Positions 56,917 through 64,000 of a DNA stretch of 64,000 nt are shown piece after piece (positions within the stretch are counted from its first letter, which is position 1; each line of letters begins with the position of its first letter). Position numbers and translations under genes: made by a program. Source of the DNA: Micromonospora craniellae (GTDB lineage Bacteria > Actinomycetota > Actinomycetes > Mycobacteriales > Micromonosporaceae). The stretch lies in the NCBI RefSeq assembly GCF_014764405.1, contig NZ_CP061725.1, forward strand, positions 1,984,001 through 2,048,000, read 5' to 3'. The notes under the pieces are model-generated. The model searched no databases. It worked only from the letters and a program-made list of their open reading frames with translations, and was not told where the DNA came from.

Positions 56917-56969
56917 GCCCTCCGGGCTGTCCGGACGTGACAGCCCGGCGCTGACTTCCGCGTACGCCC

Positions 56970-56975
56970 TAGGCT
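56970..56975 (+). promoter_or_regulatory. -10 element before 56983
   Basis: TAGGCT ends 7 bases before the GTG at 56983, which supports that start over GTG 56977. Confidence 0.45.
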
Positions 56976-56982
56976 GGTGCCC

Positions 56983-58293
56983 GTGAGCACGCCGACCCGG
57001 GTCTACCTCGCCCGTCTCGCCGGCGTCGCCGTCTTCGACCCGAACGGCGACCAGGTGGGCCGGGTACGCGACGCGGTGGCTCGGCTCCGCGCCGGCCAGC
57101 GACCGCCCGAGGTGGTGGGCCTGGTCGCCGAGATCCCGATGCGGCGGCGCATCTTCCTCTCCATCAACCGGATCATCTCGATCGACGCGGACGCGGTGGT
57201 GCTCGGCAGTGGCACGTTGAACCTGCGCCGATTCGAGAAGCGCCCGAACGAGTTGCTGGTGCTCCAGGAGTTGCTCGACCGCCGGGTGCAGCTCGACCCG
57301 GACGACCGGGCGGCGACGGTGGTGGACGTGGCGATGGAGTGCAGCCGGGCCGGGGACTGGTCACTGGCCCGGGTGGCGGCCCGGGAACAGACCGGCCGGC
57401 TGGCCCGCCGGGGCAATCTCCAGCAGGTCGAGTGGGAGAAGGTACGCGGGCTCAGCGGCCTCGCCGAGCCCGGCGGTACCGCCAACCTGCTCGCCGTCCT
57501 GGAGGACATGCGCCCGGCGGACCTGGCCAACGCGTTGCAGGATCTGCCGGACGCCCGCCGCAACGAGGTCGCGGCGGCGCTGGACGACCCCCGGCTCGCC
57601 GACGTGCTGAGCGAGTTGCCCGAACGCGACCAGGTGGAGATCCTCACCGCGCTGGGCCGCGAGCGGGCCGCCGACGTGCTGGAGGAGATGGATCCCGACG
57701 ACGCCGCCGACCTGCTGGGCGAGCTGCCGCCACCGGAGCAGGACGTGTTGCTCGACCTGATGGAGCCGGACGAGGCCGACCCGGTCCGGCAGTTGCTGAA
57801 GTACACCCCCGGGACGGCCGGCAGCGTGATGACGTCCGAGCCGGTCATCCTGCCCCCGGACGCGACGGTGGCGGAGGCGCTGGCCCGGATCCGGGAACCG
57901 CAGCTCTCCCCGGCGGTCGCCGCGCAGGTGTTCGTGTCCCGTGCGCCGATGGCCACACCGACCGGCCGCTACCTGGGCATGGTGCATTTCCAGCGGCTGC
58001 TCCGCGAGCCACCGGCGGACCTGCTCGGCGGGGTGGTGGTCAACGACATCGACCCGTTGCGGCCGACCACCCCGCTGCCGGAGATCACCCGCCGGATGGC
58101 CACCTACGACCTGGTCGCCATGCCGGTGATCGACCTGAACAACCGGCTGGTGGGCGCGGTCACGGTCGACGACGTGCTGGACCATCTGCTGCCCCCGGAC
58201 TGGCGGGACCGCGACGCCGTGCCGGGCCCCCCACCGGAGGCCGCCGACGGTGCGGTGTCCGCCGATGTGAGCACGGAGCGAGCCGATGGCTGA
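56983..58293 (+). CDS. MgtE N-domain and CBS protein without a channel domain
   Basis: 436 residues. A PRC-barrel-like N-terminus (VYLARLAGVAVFDPNGDQVG), an MgtE intracellular helical domain (MRPADLANALQDLPDARR, LEEMDPDDAADLLGELPP) and two CBS motifs (SVMTSEPVILPPDATVAEA, MATYDLVAMPVIDLNNRLVG). The five-helix MgtE Mg2+ channel is absent, so it is a soluble Mg2+-sensing regulator, not a transporter. It overlaps the DUF1003 gene by 8 bases, and the pair precedes mrp as in mycobacteria. Confidence 0.87.
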   Translation: MSTPTRVYLARLAGVAVFDPNGDQVGRVRDAVARLRAGQRPPEVVGLVAEIPMRRRIFLSINRIISIDADAVVLGSGTLNLRRFEKRPNELLVLQELLDRRVQLDPDDRAATVVDVAMECSRAGDWSLARVAAREQTGRLARRGNLQQVEWEKVRGLSGLAEPGGTANLLAVLEDMRPADLANALQDLPDARRNEVAAALDDPRLADVLSELPERDQVEILTALGRERAADVLEEMDPDDAADLLGELPPPEQDVLLDLMEPDEADPVRQLLKYTPGTAGSVMTSEPVILPPDATVAEALARIREPQLSPAVAAQVFVSRAPMATPTGRYLGMVHFQRLLREPPADLLGGVVVNDIDPLRPTTPLPEITRRMATYDLVAMPVIDLNNRLVGAVTVDDVLDHLLPPDWRDRDAVPGPPPEAADGAVSADVSTERADG

Positions 58294-58912
58294 GCAGCGG
58301 CGGACAGAGCGGCTGGACCTGCCCCGGGAGCCGCGTGGCCTGAAGTTGCCCCGGGTCGACCAGGAGACCTTCGGCCGCTGGTCGGAGGCGATCGCGCGGG
58401 GCATGGGTACGGCGAACTTCATCGTCTACATGACGCTGTTCATCACCCTGTGGTTCGTCTGGAACACGCTCGCCCCGGCGGGCCTGCGCTTCGACCCGTA
58501 CACCTTCACGTTCCTCACCCTGGTCCTGTCCATCCAGGCGTCGTACGCGGCGCCGCTGATCCTGCTGGCGCAGAACCGCCAGGCCGACCGGGACCGGGTG
58601 GCGTTGGACGAGGACCGGCGCCGGGCGGGCATGCAGAAGGCCGACACGGAGTACCTGGCCCGGGAGATCGCGGCGCTGCGGATCGCGTTGGGCGAGGTGG
58701 CGACCCGGGACTTCCTCCGTTCCGAGCTGGCCCGGATGGCCGAGGAACTGGACGAGGCGGCACAGCGTCGCCTGCGGTTGGAGCGGCGGCTCCGGGAGGG
58801 ATCGGCGGCGCGGGGCGACGACGCCGATCCGCTGGACGAGCCCCGCGACGAGATGGACGGCGACCTTCCGGGGGACGGCCGGCGCGACAGCGGCACCTCC
58901 CGCCACCCCTGA
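58286..58912 (+). CDS. DUF1003 membrane protein
   Basis: 208 residues. Two helices (TANFIVYMTLFITLWFVWNT, YTFTFLTLVLSIQASYAAPL) with the DUF1003 signature AAPLILLAQNRQADRDR, then a coiled-coil segment (LAREIAALRIALGEVATRDF) and an acidic tail. Family function unknown. The 8-base overlap with the MgtE/CBS gene points to a joint role, perhaps divalent-cation handling. Confidence 0.87.
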   Translation: MAEQRRTERLDLPREPRGLKLPRVDQETFGRWSEAIARGMGTANFIVYMTLFITLWFVWNTLAPAGLRFDPYTFTFLTLVLSIQASYAAPLILLAQNRQADRDRVALDEDRRRAGMQKADTEYLAREIAALRIALGEVATRDFLRSELARMAEELDEAAQRRLRLERRLREGSAARGDDADPLDEPRDEMDGDLPGDGRRDSGTSRHP

Positions 58913-58973
58913 CCCTGGTCATCGACTGGCTCACACCATCGCTGCTGGCGCCGGTGGCGGATCACGCCCGACG

Positions 58974-58979
58974 TAGCAT
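58974..58979 (+). promoter_or_regulatory. -10 element of mrp
   Basis: TAGCAT ends 7 bases before the ATG at 58987; leaderless architecture. Confidence 0.5.
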
Positions 58980-58986
58980 TGCGGGC

Positions 58987-60135
58987 ATGTCAGCTCCCGT
59001 CAGCACCGTCCACGACGCCGTCCAGGCCGCCCTGGCCACCGTCGACGACCCGGAGATCCGCCGGCCGATCACCGAACTCGGCATGGTCAGATCCGCCGAG
59101 GTCGGCGACGACGGGGTGGTCCGGGTCGCGCTGCTACTCACGGTCGCCGGTTGTCCGTTGAAGGACAAGCTGCGGGCGGACATCACCGCCGCGGTGAGCG
59201 CGGTGAGCGGGGTCACCGGCGTGGAGATCGACTTCGGTGTGATGAGCACCGAGCAGCGCCAGCAGCTTCAGGCCACGCTGCGCGGCGGTGGGGCGTCCGA
59301 GGAGCCGGTCATCCCGTTCGCGCAGCCGGGCTCCCGCACCCGGGTGTACGCGGTGGCCAGCGGCAAGGGTGGCGTGGGCAAGTCCAGCGTGACGGTGAAC
59401 CTGGCGGCGGCGCTGGCCGCGCGGGGCCTCTCCGTCGGCGTGGTGGACGCGGACATCTACGGACACTCGGTGCCCCGGATGCTCGGCGCGGACGGCCGTC
59501 CCACCCGCGTCGAGGACATGATCATGCCGCCGGAGTCGCACGGCGTGAAGGTCATCTCGATCGGCATGTTCACCGCCGGCAACGCCGCGGTCGTGTGGCG
59601 CGGGCCGATGCTGCACCGCGCGCTGCAGCAGTTCCTCGCCGACGTGTACTGGGGCGACCTGGACGTGCTCCTGCTCGACCTGCCCCCGGGCACCGGTGAC
59701 GTGGCCATCTCGCTGGCCCAGTTGCTGCCGAACGCCGAGATCCTGGTCGTCACCACGCCGCAGGCCGCTGCCGCCGAAGTGGCCGAGCGGGCCGGCGCGA
59801 TCGCGTTGCAGACCCATCAGCGGGTGGTCGGTGTGATCGAGAACATGTCCTGGCTGGAGCTGCCGGACGGCTCCCGGATGGAGGTCTTCGGCGCCGGTGG
59901 CGGTCAGACCGTCGCCGACTCGCTGACCCAGACCATCGGCGCGCAGGTGCCGCTGCTGGGTCAGGTGCCGCTCGACACCCGGGTACGCGAGGCGGGCGAC
60001 GAGGGGAACCCGATCGTCCTGGCCGCGCCGGACTCCCCGGCGGCGAAGGCGCTGGGTCAGGTCGCCGACCGGCTCGCGGTGCGCCGGGAGTCGCTGCTGG
60101 GAAAGCCGCTCGGTCTCACGCCGGCCGGCCGCTGA
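58987..60135 (+). CDS. mrp: Mrp/NBP35-family Fe-S cluster carrier ATPase
   Basis: 382 residues. The N-terminal DUF59/MIP18 domain (AALATVDDPEIRRPITELGM, TVAGCPLKD) is fused to a deviant Walker A ATPase (ASGKGGVGKSSVTVNLA near residue 125), with DADIYGHSVPRML, LLDLPPGTGDVAISLAQLL and VVGVIENMSW. Mrp proteins load Fe-S clusters onto targets. The usual bacterial CxxC after IENMSW is missing: the text runs SWLELPDGSRMEVFGAGGG. A -10 lies 7 bases upstream. Confidence 0.92.
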   Translation: MSAPVSTVHDAVQAALATVDDPEIRRPITELGMVRSAEVGDDGVVRVALLLTVAGCPLKDKLRADITAAVSAVSGVTGVEIDFGVMSTEQRQQLQATLRGGGASEEPVIPFAQPGSRTRVYAVASGKGGVGKSSVTVNLAAALAARGLSVGVVDADIYGHSVPRMLGADGRPTRVEDMIMPPESHGVKVISIGMFTAGNAAVVWRGPMLHRALQQFLADVYWGDLDVLLLDLPPGTGDVAISLAQLLPNAEILVVTTPQAAAAEVAERAGAIALQTHQRVVGVIENMSWLELPDGSRMEVFGAGGGQTVADSLTQTIGAQVPLLGQVPLDTRVREAGDEGNPIVLAAPDSPAAKALGQVADRLAVRRESLLGKPLGLTPAGR

Positions 60136-60154
60136 CGGACGGGCGCGCCGTCAG
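60132..60154. terminator. mini-hairpin shared by mrp and tatB
   Basis: CTGACGG and CCGTCAG (7-bp arms, 9-base loop) overlap both stop codons of the convergent genes, which are 15 bases apart. Confidence 0.4.
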
Positions 60155-60588
60155 GTGATCTCGTCGTAGCTGGCGGCGCGCGGGGCCGGCGGCGGGGACG
60201 CTGCCGGGGCGGAGGTACGCGTCGTCAACGGCGTGGCGGTGGGGGTCCGCAGGTCGGCGGCGGTGGCGACCTCCTTGAGGTCGTTGTGCACGCCGGTGAC
60301 GTCCGCCCGAAGGTTGTCGTAGATGCCCTGCATCGGTTTGCGGATCGCCTGCTCGTCTTCCTCGCTGAGCAGGTGCTTGCGGATGAACGCCTTGGGGTGC
60401 AGGTCCTCCAACTGGATGTCGGTGCCCAGCTCCTTGCTGAGGTCGGTGGTGGCGTTCCGCGCCATGTTGCGCAGGTTGCGCACCATCCGCAGGCCGTCGC
60501 TGATCACCTGCGGCAGCCGGTCACCGAAGATCAGCAGCGCCAGCAGCAGCAGCGCGCCGACCTCCCACATGTTCAGGTTCTCGAACAC
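60151..60588 (-). CDS. tatB: Sec-independent translocase protein TatB
   Basis: 145 residues. A short N-terminal membrane helix (MWEVGALLLLALLIFGDRLP) is followed by an amphipathic helix (LPQVISDGLRMVRNLRNMAR) and a charged cytosolic tail, the TatB plan. TatB binds Tat signal peptides with TatC and passes folded proteins to TatA. It follows the HtrA-type protease gene by 73 bases, as in mycobacteria. Confidence 0.9.
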   Translation of the reverse strand: MFENLNMWEVGALLLLALLIFGDRLPQVISDGLRMVRNLRNMARNATTDLSKELGTDIQLEDLHPKAFIRKHLLSEEDEQAIRKPMQGIYDNLRADVTGVHNDLKEVATAADLRTPTATPLTTRTSAPAASPPPAPRAASYDEIT

Positions 60589-60661
60589 CCCGTCCTCCTC
60601 CCCCTGCTATCGCAGCCAGAGTACGCACGTCGGGGGCCTGGCCAGAAGGGGTTCTGCGAGG

Positions 60662-61978
60662 TCACTTCGCATCCGCCGCCAGCGTGACCGAGGCGTTCTG
60701 CCGGTCGCTTCCCCGCCGGTACTCGACCGTCACCACGGAGCCGGGCGCGTACTTGCGGACCAGGGCGATCAGGTCGGTCGGCTCGGTCATCGGTCGGCCG
60801 TCGAGCCGCAGGATCACGTCGCCGGCCCGGAGCCCGGCACCGGCCGCCGGCCCCGCCGGTTCCACCGCGGCGAGGCGGACGCCCGCCCCGCTGGTGTTGG
60901 CACCGGGCCCGCCGACCTGCGCGCCGATCACCGTACGCCGGGCCTTGCCGGTGCCGATGATCTCCTGGGTGACCCGCTTGGCCTGGTTGATCGGGATGGC
61001 GAAGGCGAGACCGATGTTGCCGGCCTCCTGGCCGTCGGCGACGAGGGACTTGATGGTGGAGTTGACGCCGATCACCCGTCCCGCCGCGTCGACAAGCGGC
61101 CCGCCCGAGTTGCCGTGGTTGACCGCGGCGTCGGTCTGGATCGCGGCGTAGTAGCGCGTCGGGCCGCCCGGCTCACCGGCCTGCATGGTCCGGTCCAGGG
61201 CGCTGACGATGCCCGACGTGACCGTGTTCGCCAGCGACAGCGGCGAACCGAAGGCCAGCACCGGGTCACCGACCGCGAGGGCGTCGGAGTCGCCGAACTC
61301 GACCGGACGCAGCCCGGTACGTGAGACCTTGATCACGGCGAGGTCGGACTCCGGGTCCTGGCCCACCACGGTCGCCGAGTCGGTGCTGCCGTCGTTGAAG
61401 ACCACCGAGGCCTTGCCGCTGCCGCCGGCGACCACGTGGTCGTTGGTGATCACGTGTCCGTCGGTGCTGACGATGAACCCGGAGCCCTCGCTGGTGCCGC
61501 CCACCCCGGCCACCCGGACGGTGACCACGCTGGGCAGGACCCGCTCGGCCACACCGGCCAGTGACTCCGGCGGGCGCTGCGCGAGCGTGGGGGCGGTGCC
61601 GGGCGCGGCACCGAGCACCGGCCCGTCCGCGCCGCCACGGATCGCGAAGGCGTACCCGAGGGCACCGCCGAGCGTGCCGGCGAGCAACGCGGCCAGCAGC
61701 GGGACCAGCAGCATCTGGTGCAGTCTCGGGCGGCCGGGCGCGTCCGGGTCGGTGACCTGTTCCGGCTCGGCACCGACGATCGGTGCCGCCGGCAGCACCA
61801 CCGCCGCCAGCGCGTTCGGATCCCGCCACGGGTCGGTGAGCGCGTCGGACCACCACGGTGAGGCGCCCGGCGGGCCGCCCTCGCGTGCCGGCGAACTCGC
61901 CGGCGGAGCTCCGGGCACCGGCTGTCCCGCCGGTACGCCGCTCGCGCCGGGCTGGCGCCAGTCCCAGCCGTCGGTCAC
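60662..61978 (-). CDS. HtrA-type membrane serine protease (S1C) with PDZ
   Basis: 438 residues. A disordered cytosolic N-terminus of about 95 residues, one helix (LLVPLLAALLAGTLGGALGY), then a trypsin-like domain with His in ITNDHVVAGG, Asp in SDLAVIKV and Ser in VNHGNSGGPLV, and a C-terminal PDZ domain (AGLRAGDVILRLDGRPMTE). It degrades misfolded envelope proteins outside the membrane. In mycobacteria sigE and rseA lie upstream; here the next gene is the divergent O-methyltransferase. Confidence 0.92.
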   Translation of the reverse strand: MTDGWDWRQPGASGVPAGQPVPGAPPASSPAREGGPPGASPWWSDALTDPWRDPNALAAVVLPAAPIVGAEPEQVTDPDAPGRPRLHQMLLVPLLAALLAGTLGGALGYAFAIRGGADGPVLGAAPGTAPTLAQRPPESLAGVAERVLPSVVTVRVAGVGGTSEGSGFIVSTDGHVITNDHVVAGGSGKASVVFNDGSTDSATVVGQDPESDLAVIKVSRTGLRPVEFGDSDALAVGDPVLAFGSPLSLANTVTSGIVSALDRTMQAGEPGGPTRYYAAIQTDAAVNHGNSGGPLVDAAGRVIGVNSTIKSLVADGQEAGNIGLAFAIPINQAKRVTQEIIGTGKARRTVIGAQVGGPGANTSGAGVRLAAVEPAGPAAGAGLRAGDVILRLDGRPMTEPTDLIALVRKYAPGSVVTVEYRRGSDRQNASVTLAADAK

Positions 61979-62143
61979 TCGGTGCCTCCCAGTCCGTCCC
62001 CCGGTACCCCGCGATCCGGTGATCGGGCGCCGCCCCGATGCCGTCGACGGGATACCGCTTCCAGGATTGCACGGATGCGCCGTATGGGGTCAGCGGTTGT
62101 CACTGCGGGTGGACGCGCGGCTGCGCCCGTGGCGGGCCGCCTC

Positions 62144-62149
62144 TAGAGT
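62144..62149 (+). promoter_or_regulatory. -10 element of the O-methyltransferase gene
   Basis: TAGAGT about 26 bases before the ATG at 62176. It implies a leader that ends near the GGAGG at 62189-62193. Confidence 0.35.
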
Positions 62150-62175
62150 CACAGTGCCCACCCGCCCTGCGCATC

Positions 62176-62850
62176 ATGCTCGCCGCCCGGAGGTGTCCCA
62201 TCGCCACGGTCGCCGGTTCCGGCAGTTCGACGAACCCGGCTCTCCAGTTCGCGGAGTCGTACGTCACCGAGGATCTCGTGCTGCGTACCGCGCGCAGCCT
62301 CGCCCGAGAGGTCGGACTCGACGCGGTCACCCCGGGCGCGGGTGCCGCGTTGCGCCTGCTCGCCGCCGCCGGCAACGCGCGGGCGGTGGTCGAGATCGGC
62401 ACCGGCACCGGGGTCAGCGGCGTCTGGCTGCTGCGCGGCATGCGGGCCGACGGGGTGCTCACCACCATCGACGTCGAGGTGGAGCACCAACGGATCGCCC
62501 GCCGGATCTTCACCGAGGCCGGCTTCGTCGCCGGCCGGACCCGCATCATCACCGGACGGGCGCTGGACGTGCTGCCCCGACTCGCGGACGGCGCGTACGA
62601 CCTGGTGTTCGTCGACGCCGAGGCGACCGGCTTCACCGCCTGCGTGGAGGCCGCGCTGCGGCTGCTGCGGCCGGGCGGGGTGCTGGTCCTCAACGGCACG
62701 CTGGCCGGGGGTCGGATCGGTGACCCGGCCGCCCGGGACGCGGAGACGGTGACGGTGCGCGAGACGGTGAAGGCCATCCGCGAGTCGGAGCACTGGATCC
62801 CGGCGATGCTGCCGGTGGGCGACGGACTGCTGGCCGCGGTGCGCTGCTGA
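62176..62850 (+). CDS. O-methyltransferase (catechol OMT-like)
   Basis: 224 residues from ATG 62176. SAM-binding VVEIGTGTGVSGVWLLRGM, TTIDVEVEHQRIARRIF, YDLVFVDAEATGF and RPGGVLVLNGTL define the class I OMT-3 family. The same family lies next to sigE-htrA in mycobacteria (Rv1220c). The start is unsettled: ATG 62176 has no ribosome-binding site, whereas GGAGG at 62189-62193 stands 6 bases before an ATC codon at 62200 that fits family N-termini better. Substrate unknown. Confidence 0.88.
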   Translation: MLAARRCPIATVAGSGSSTNPALQFAESYVTEDLVLRTARSLAREVGLDAVTPGAGAALRLLAAAGNARAVVEIGTGTGVSGVWLLRGMRADGVLTTIDVEVEHQRIARRIFTEAGFVAGRTRIITGRALDVLPRLADGAYDLVFVDAEATGFTACVEAALRLLRPGGVLVLNGTLAGGRIGDPAARDAETVTVRETVKAIRESEHWIPAMLPVGDGLLAAVRC

Positions 62851-62878
62851 ACCGGCCGCACCGCCGCCCGGCCGCCGG

Positions 62879-64000
62879 TCAGGAGAGGGTCGCCAGCCAG
62901 CGCAGCAGGCCGCGTACGCCCCAGCCGGTCGCGCCCCGGGTCAGCTCCGCGTCGTCGCGTTCGCACCAGGACGGCGCCGACATGTCGATGTGCAGCCACT
63001 GGCGGCGCAGCTCGCCGGTGAACTCCCGCAGGTAGAGCGCGGCCAGCACGGATCCGGGCCCCTGCGTCGACGCGCTGTGCAGGTCGGCCAGGTCGCTGCC
63101 GAGGTGCTCGACGTAGTCGGCGGCCAGCGGCATCCGCCAGGCGGACTCGCCGGCCACAGCCATGGCGTCCAGCAGGTCACCGGCCAACTGGTCGTTGTCG
63201 CTGTAGAGCGCGCCGGTGCGGGTGCCGAGCGCGACCGCGTTCGCCCCGGTCAGCGTGGCCAGGTCGATCAGCAGGTCGGGCTTGAGTTCCTGCACGGCGT
63301 ACGCCAGCGCGTCGGCGAGGACCAGCCGACCCTCGGCGTCGGAGTTGGTCGTCTCACTGGTCAGGCCGCCGTAGTGCCGGACGATGTCGCCGGGGCGGAA
63401 CGCCGAGCCGCTGACCATGTTCTCGGCCAACGGGGCGAGCGTGGTGATCCGGACCGGCAGCCGCAGGGCCGCCGCGCCGAGGGTGGCCGCGACGACGGCC
63501 GCCGCCCCGGCCATGTCCTTGCGCATCAGCTTCATCGCCGGCACAGGCTTGATCGAGATGCCGCCGGTGTCGAAGGTGATGCCCTTGCCGACCAGCACCA
63601 CGTGGGTACGGGCGTCGGCCGGGTGCCAGTCCAGCTCGACCAGGCGGGGGCTGCTGGCCGAGCCGCCGCCCACCGCGAGGATCCCGCCGAATCCCTCGGC
63701 GGCCAGTTGCTCCGGCTCGCGTACTCGCAGCGCGAGTCCGGGCAGGTCGGCGGCGGCCTCGGTGACCTGGGCGGCGAACCACTCCGGGTTCTTGATGGAG
63801 GAGGGGGTGTTGGTCAGGTCGCGGGCCAGCCGGGTCATGTCGGCGGTCGTCCGGGCCGCCGCGACGGCTTGCGCGTGGGCCTCGGGGTCGCTGACCGCCA
63901 GGTCGACCTCGGTCAGTACGGGGGCGTCCGGGTCGTCGCCGAGACGAAACCGGTACGAGCCGAGCAGCAGGCCCTCGACCAGCCCGCGCACCGCGTCGGG
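62879..64000 (-). CDS. pepA: leucyl aminopeptidase (M17), 5' part outside the window
   Basis: 374 residues of the C-terminal part; the gene continues past 64000. The Zn2+ and catalytic motifs are present: GKGITFDTGGISIKP (Lys, Asp), MRKDMAGAAAV (Asp), and NSDAEGRLVLADAL, the M17 signature with Asp, Glu and Arg. It removes N-terminal residues from peptides in the cytosol. Ends near the convergent O-methyltransferase gene, 28 bases away. Confidence 0.93.
   Translation of the reverse strand, partial: PDAVRGLVEGLLLGSYRFRLGDDPDAPVLTEVDLAVSDPEAHAQAVAAARTTADMTRLARDLTNTPSSIKNPEWFAAQVTEAAADLPGLALRVREPEQLAAEGFGGILAVGGGSASSPRLVELDWHPADARTHVVLVGKGITFDTGGISIKPVPAMKLMRKDMAGAAAVVAATLGAAALRLPVRITTLAPLAENMVSGSAFRPGDIVRHYGGLTSETTNSDAEGRLVLADALAYAVQELKPDLLIDLATLTGANAVALGTRTGALYSDNDQLAGDLLDAMAVAGESAWRMPLAADYVEHLGSDLADLHSASTQGPGSVLAALYLREFTGELRRQWLHIDMSAPSWCERDDAELTRGATGWGVRGLLRWLATLS

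Overview
The window is GC-rich, actinomycete-type chromosomal DNA. It uses many GTG starts, has little space between genes, and carries core genes in arrangements known from filamentous actinobacteria. Gene content and small intergenic palindromes fit the family Micromonosporaceae, most likely Micromonospora. That placement is from memory of such genomes, not from a search. Most of the window is ordinary chromosome. The accessory or decaying parts are about 17.7-19.3 kb, 22.6-28.0 kb and an insertion sequence at 55.9-56.9 kb.

Layout. 0-9.7 kb: rRNA methyltransferase rsmA, TatD nuclease, an alpha/beta hydrolase, metG, rsmI, a protein O-mannosyltransferase and a phosphopantetheinyl transferase behind a short coupled leader ORF. 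9.9-16.2 kb: Pro-rich membrane protein, an exported von Willebrand A protein with an overlapping exported partner, then a DUF4132 protein coupled to a small protein ending in Gly-Gly that resembles MoaD/ThiS. 16.2-22.4 kb: secreted GH43 glycosidase with a LacI-type operator, a probable toxin/immunity remnant between two copies of a palindromic repeat, a VOC protein, a HEAT-repeat protein coupled to a MerR-HEAT regulator, and an SDR.

22.6-28.1 kb is a scar zone. It holds a histidine kinase without its ATPase domain, an Asp-rich exported protein, the start of a kdp potassium-ATPase operon whose kdpA is joined by deletion to a fragment of kdpE, an orphan proteasome-like hydrolase and small remnants. 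At 28.1-34.9 kb a minus-strand series encodes a GGDEF protein, GalU, a MoeA/Glp-like protein, an acetyltransferase, a SepX/GlpR-like division protein and tRNA-Ala(CGC).

35.0-46.0 kb: 5-formyl-THF cyclo-ligase, FmdB-like protein, DUF2231 protein, Fur-family regulator, MpaB-like protein, Fe-S RecB-like nuclease, PHP phosphoesterase, a SigE-type sigma factor with a coupled membrane protein, a PH-domain protein with a 52-residue membrane protein, and a TrmH-type methyltransferase. 46.5-56.9 kb: thioredoxin, an HTTM protein facing a DCC thiol oxidoreductase, a radical SAM protein behind an SOS-like palindrome, DUF4190 proteins, two SDRs, a HAD hydrolase, and a PhzF-like gene whose ribosome-binding site has been split off by an IS982-family element. 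57.0-64.0 kb: MgtE-like protein, DUF1003 protein, Mrp ATPase, TatB, HtrA-type protease, an O-methyltransferase and the 3' part of leucyl aminopeptidase.

At least eleven genes have a TANNNT -10 element only 6-9 bases before the start codon, consistent with leaderless transcripts. Many convergent gene pairs end in one shared hairpin. No rRNA, CRISPR array or prophage was seen.
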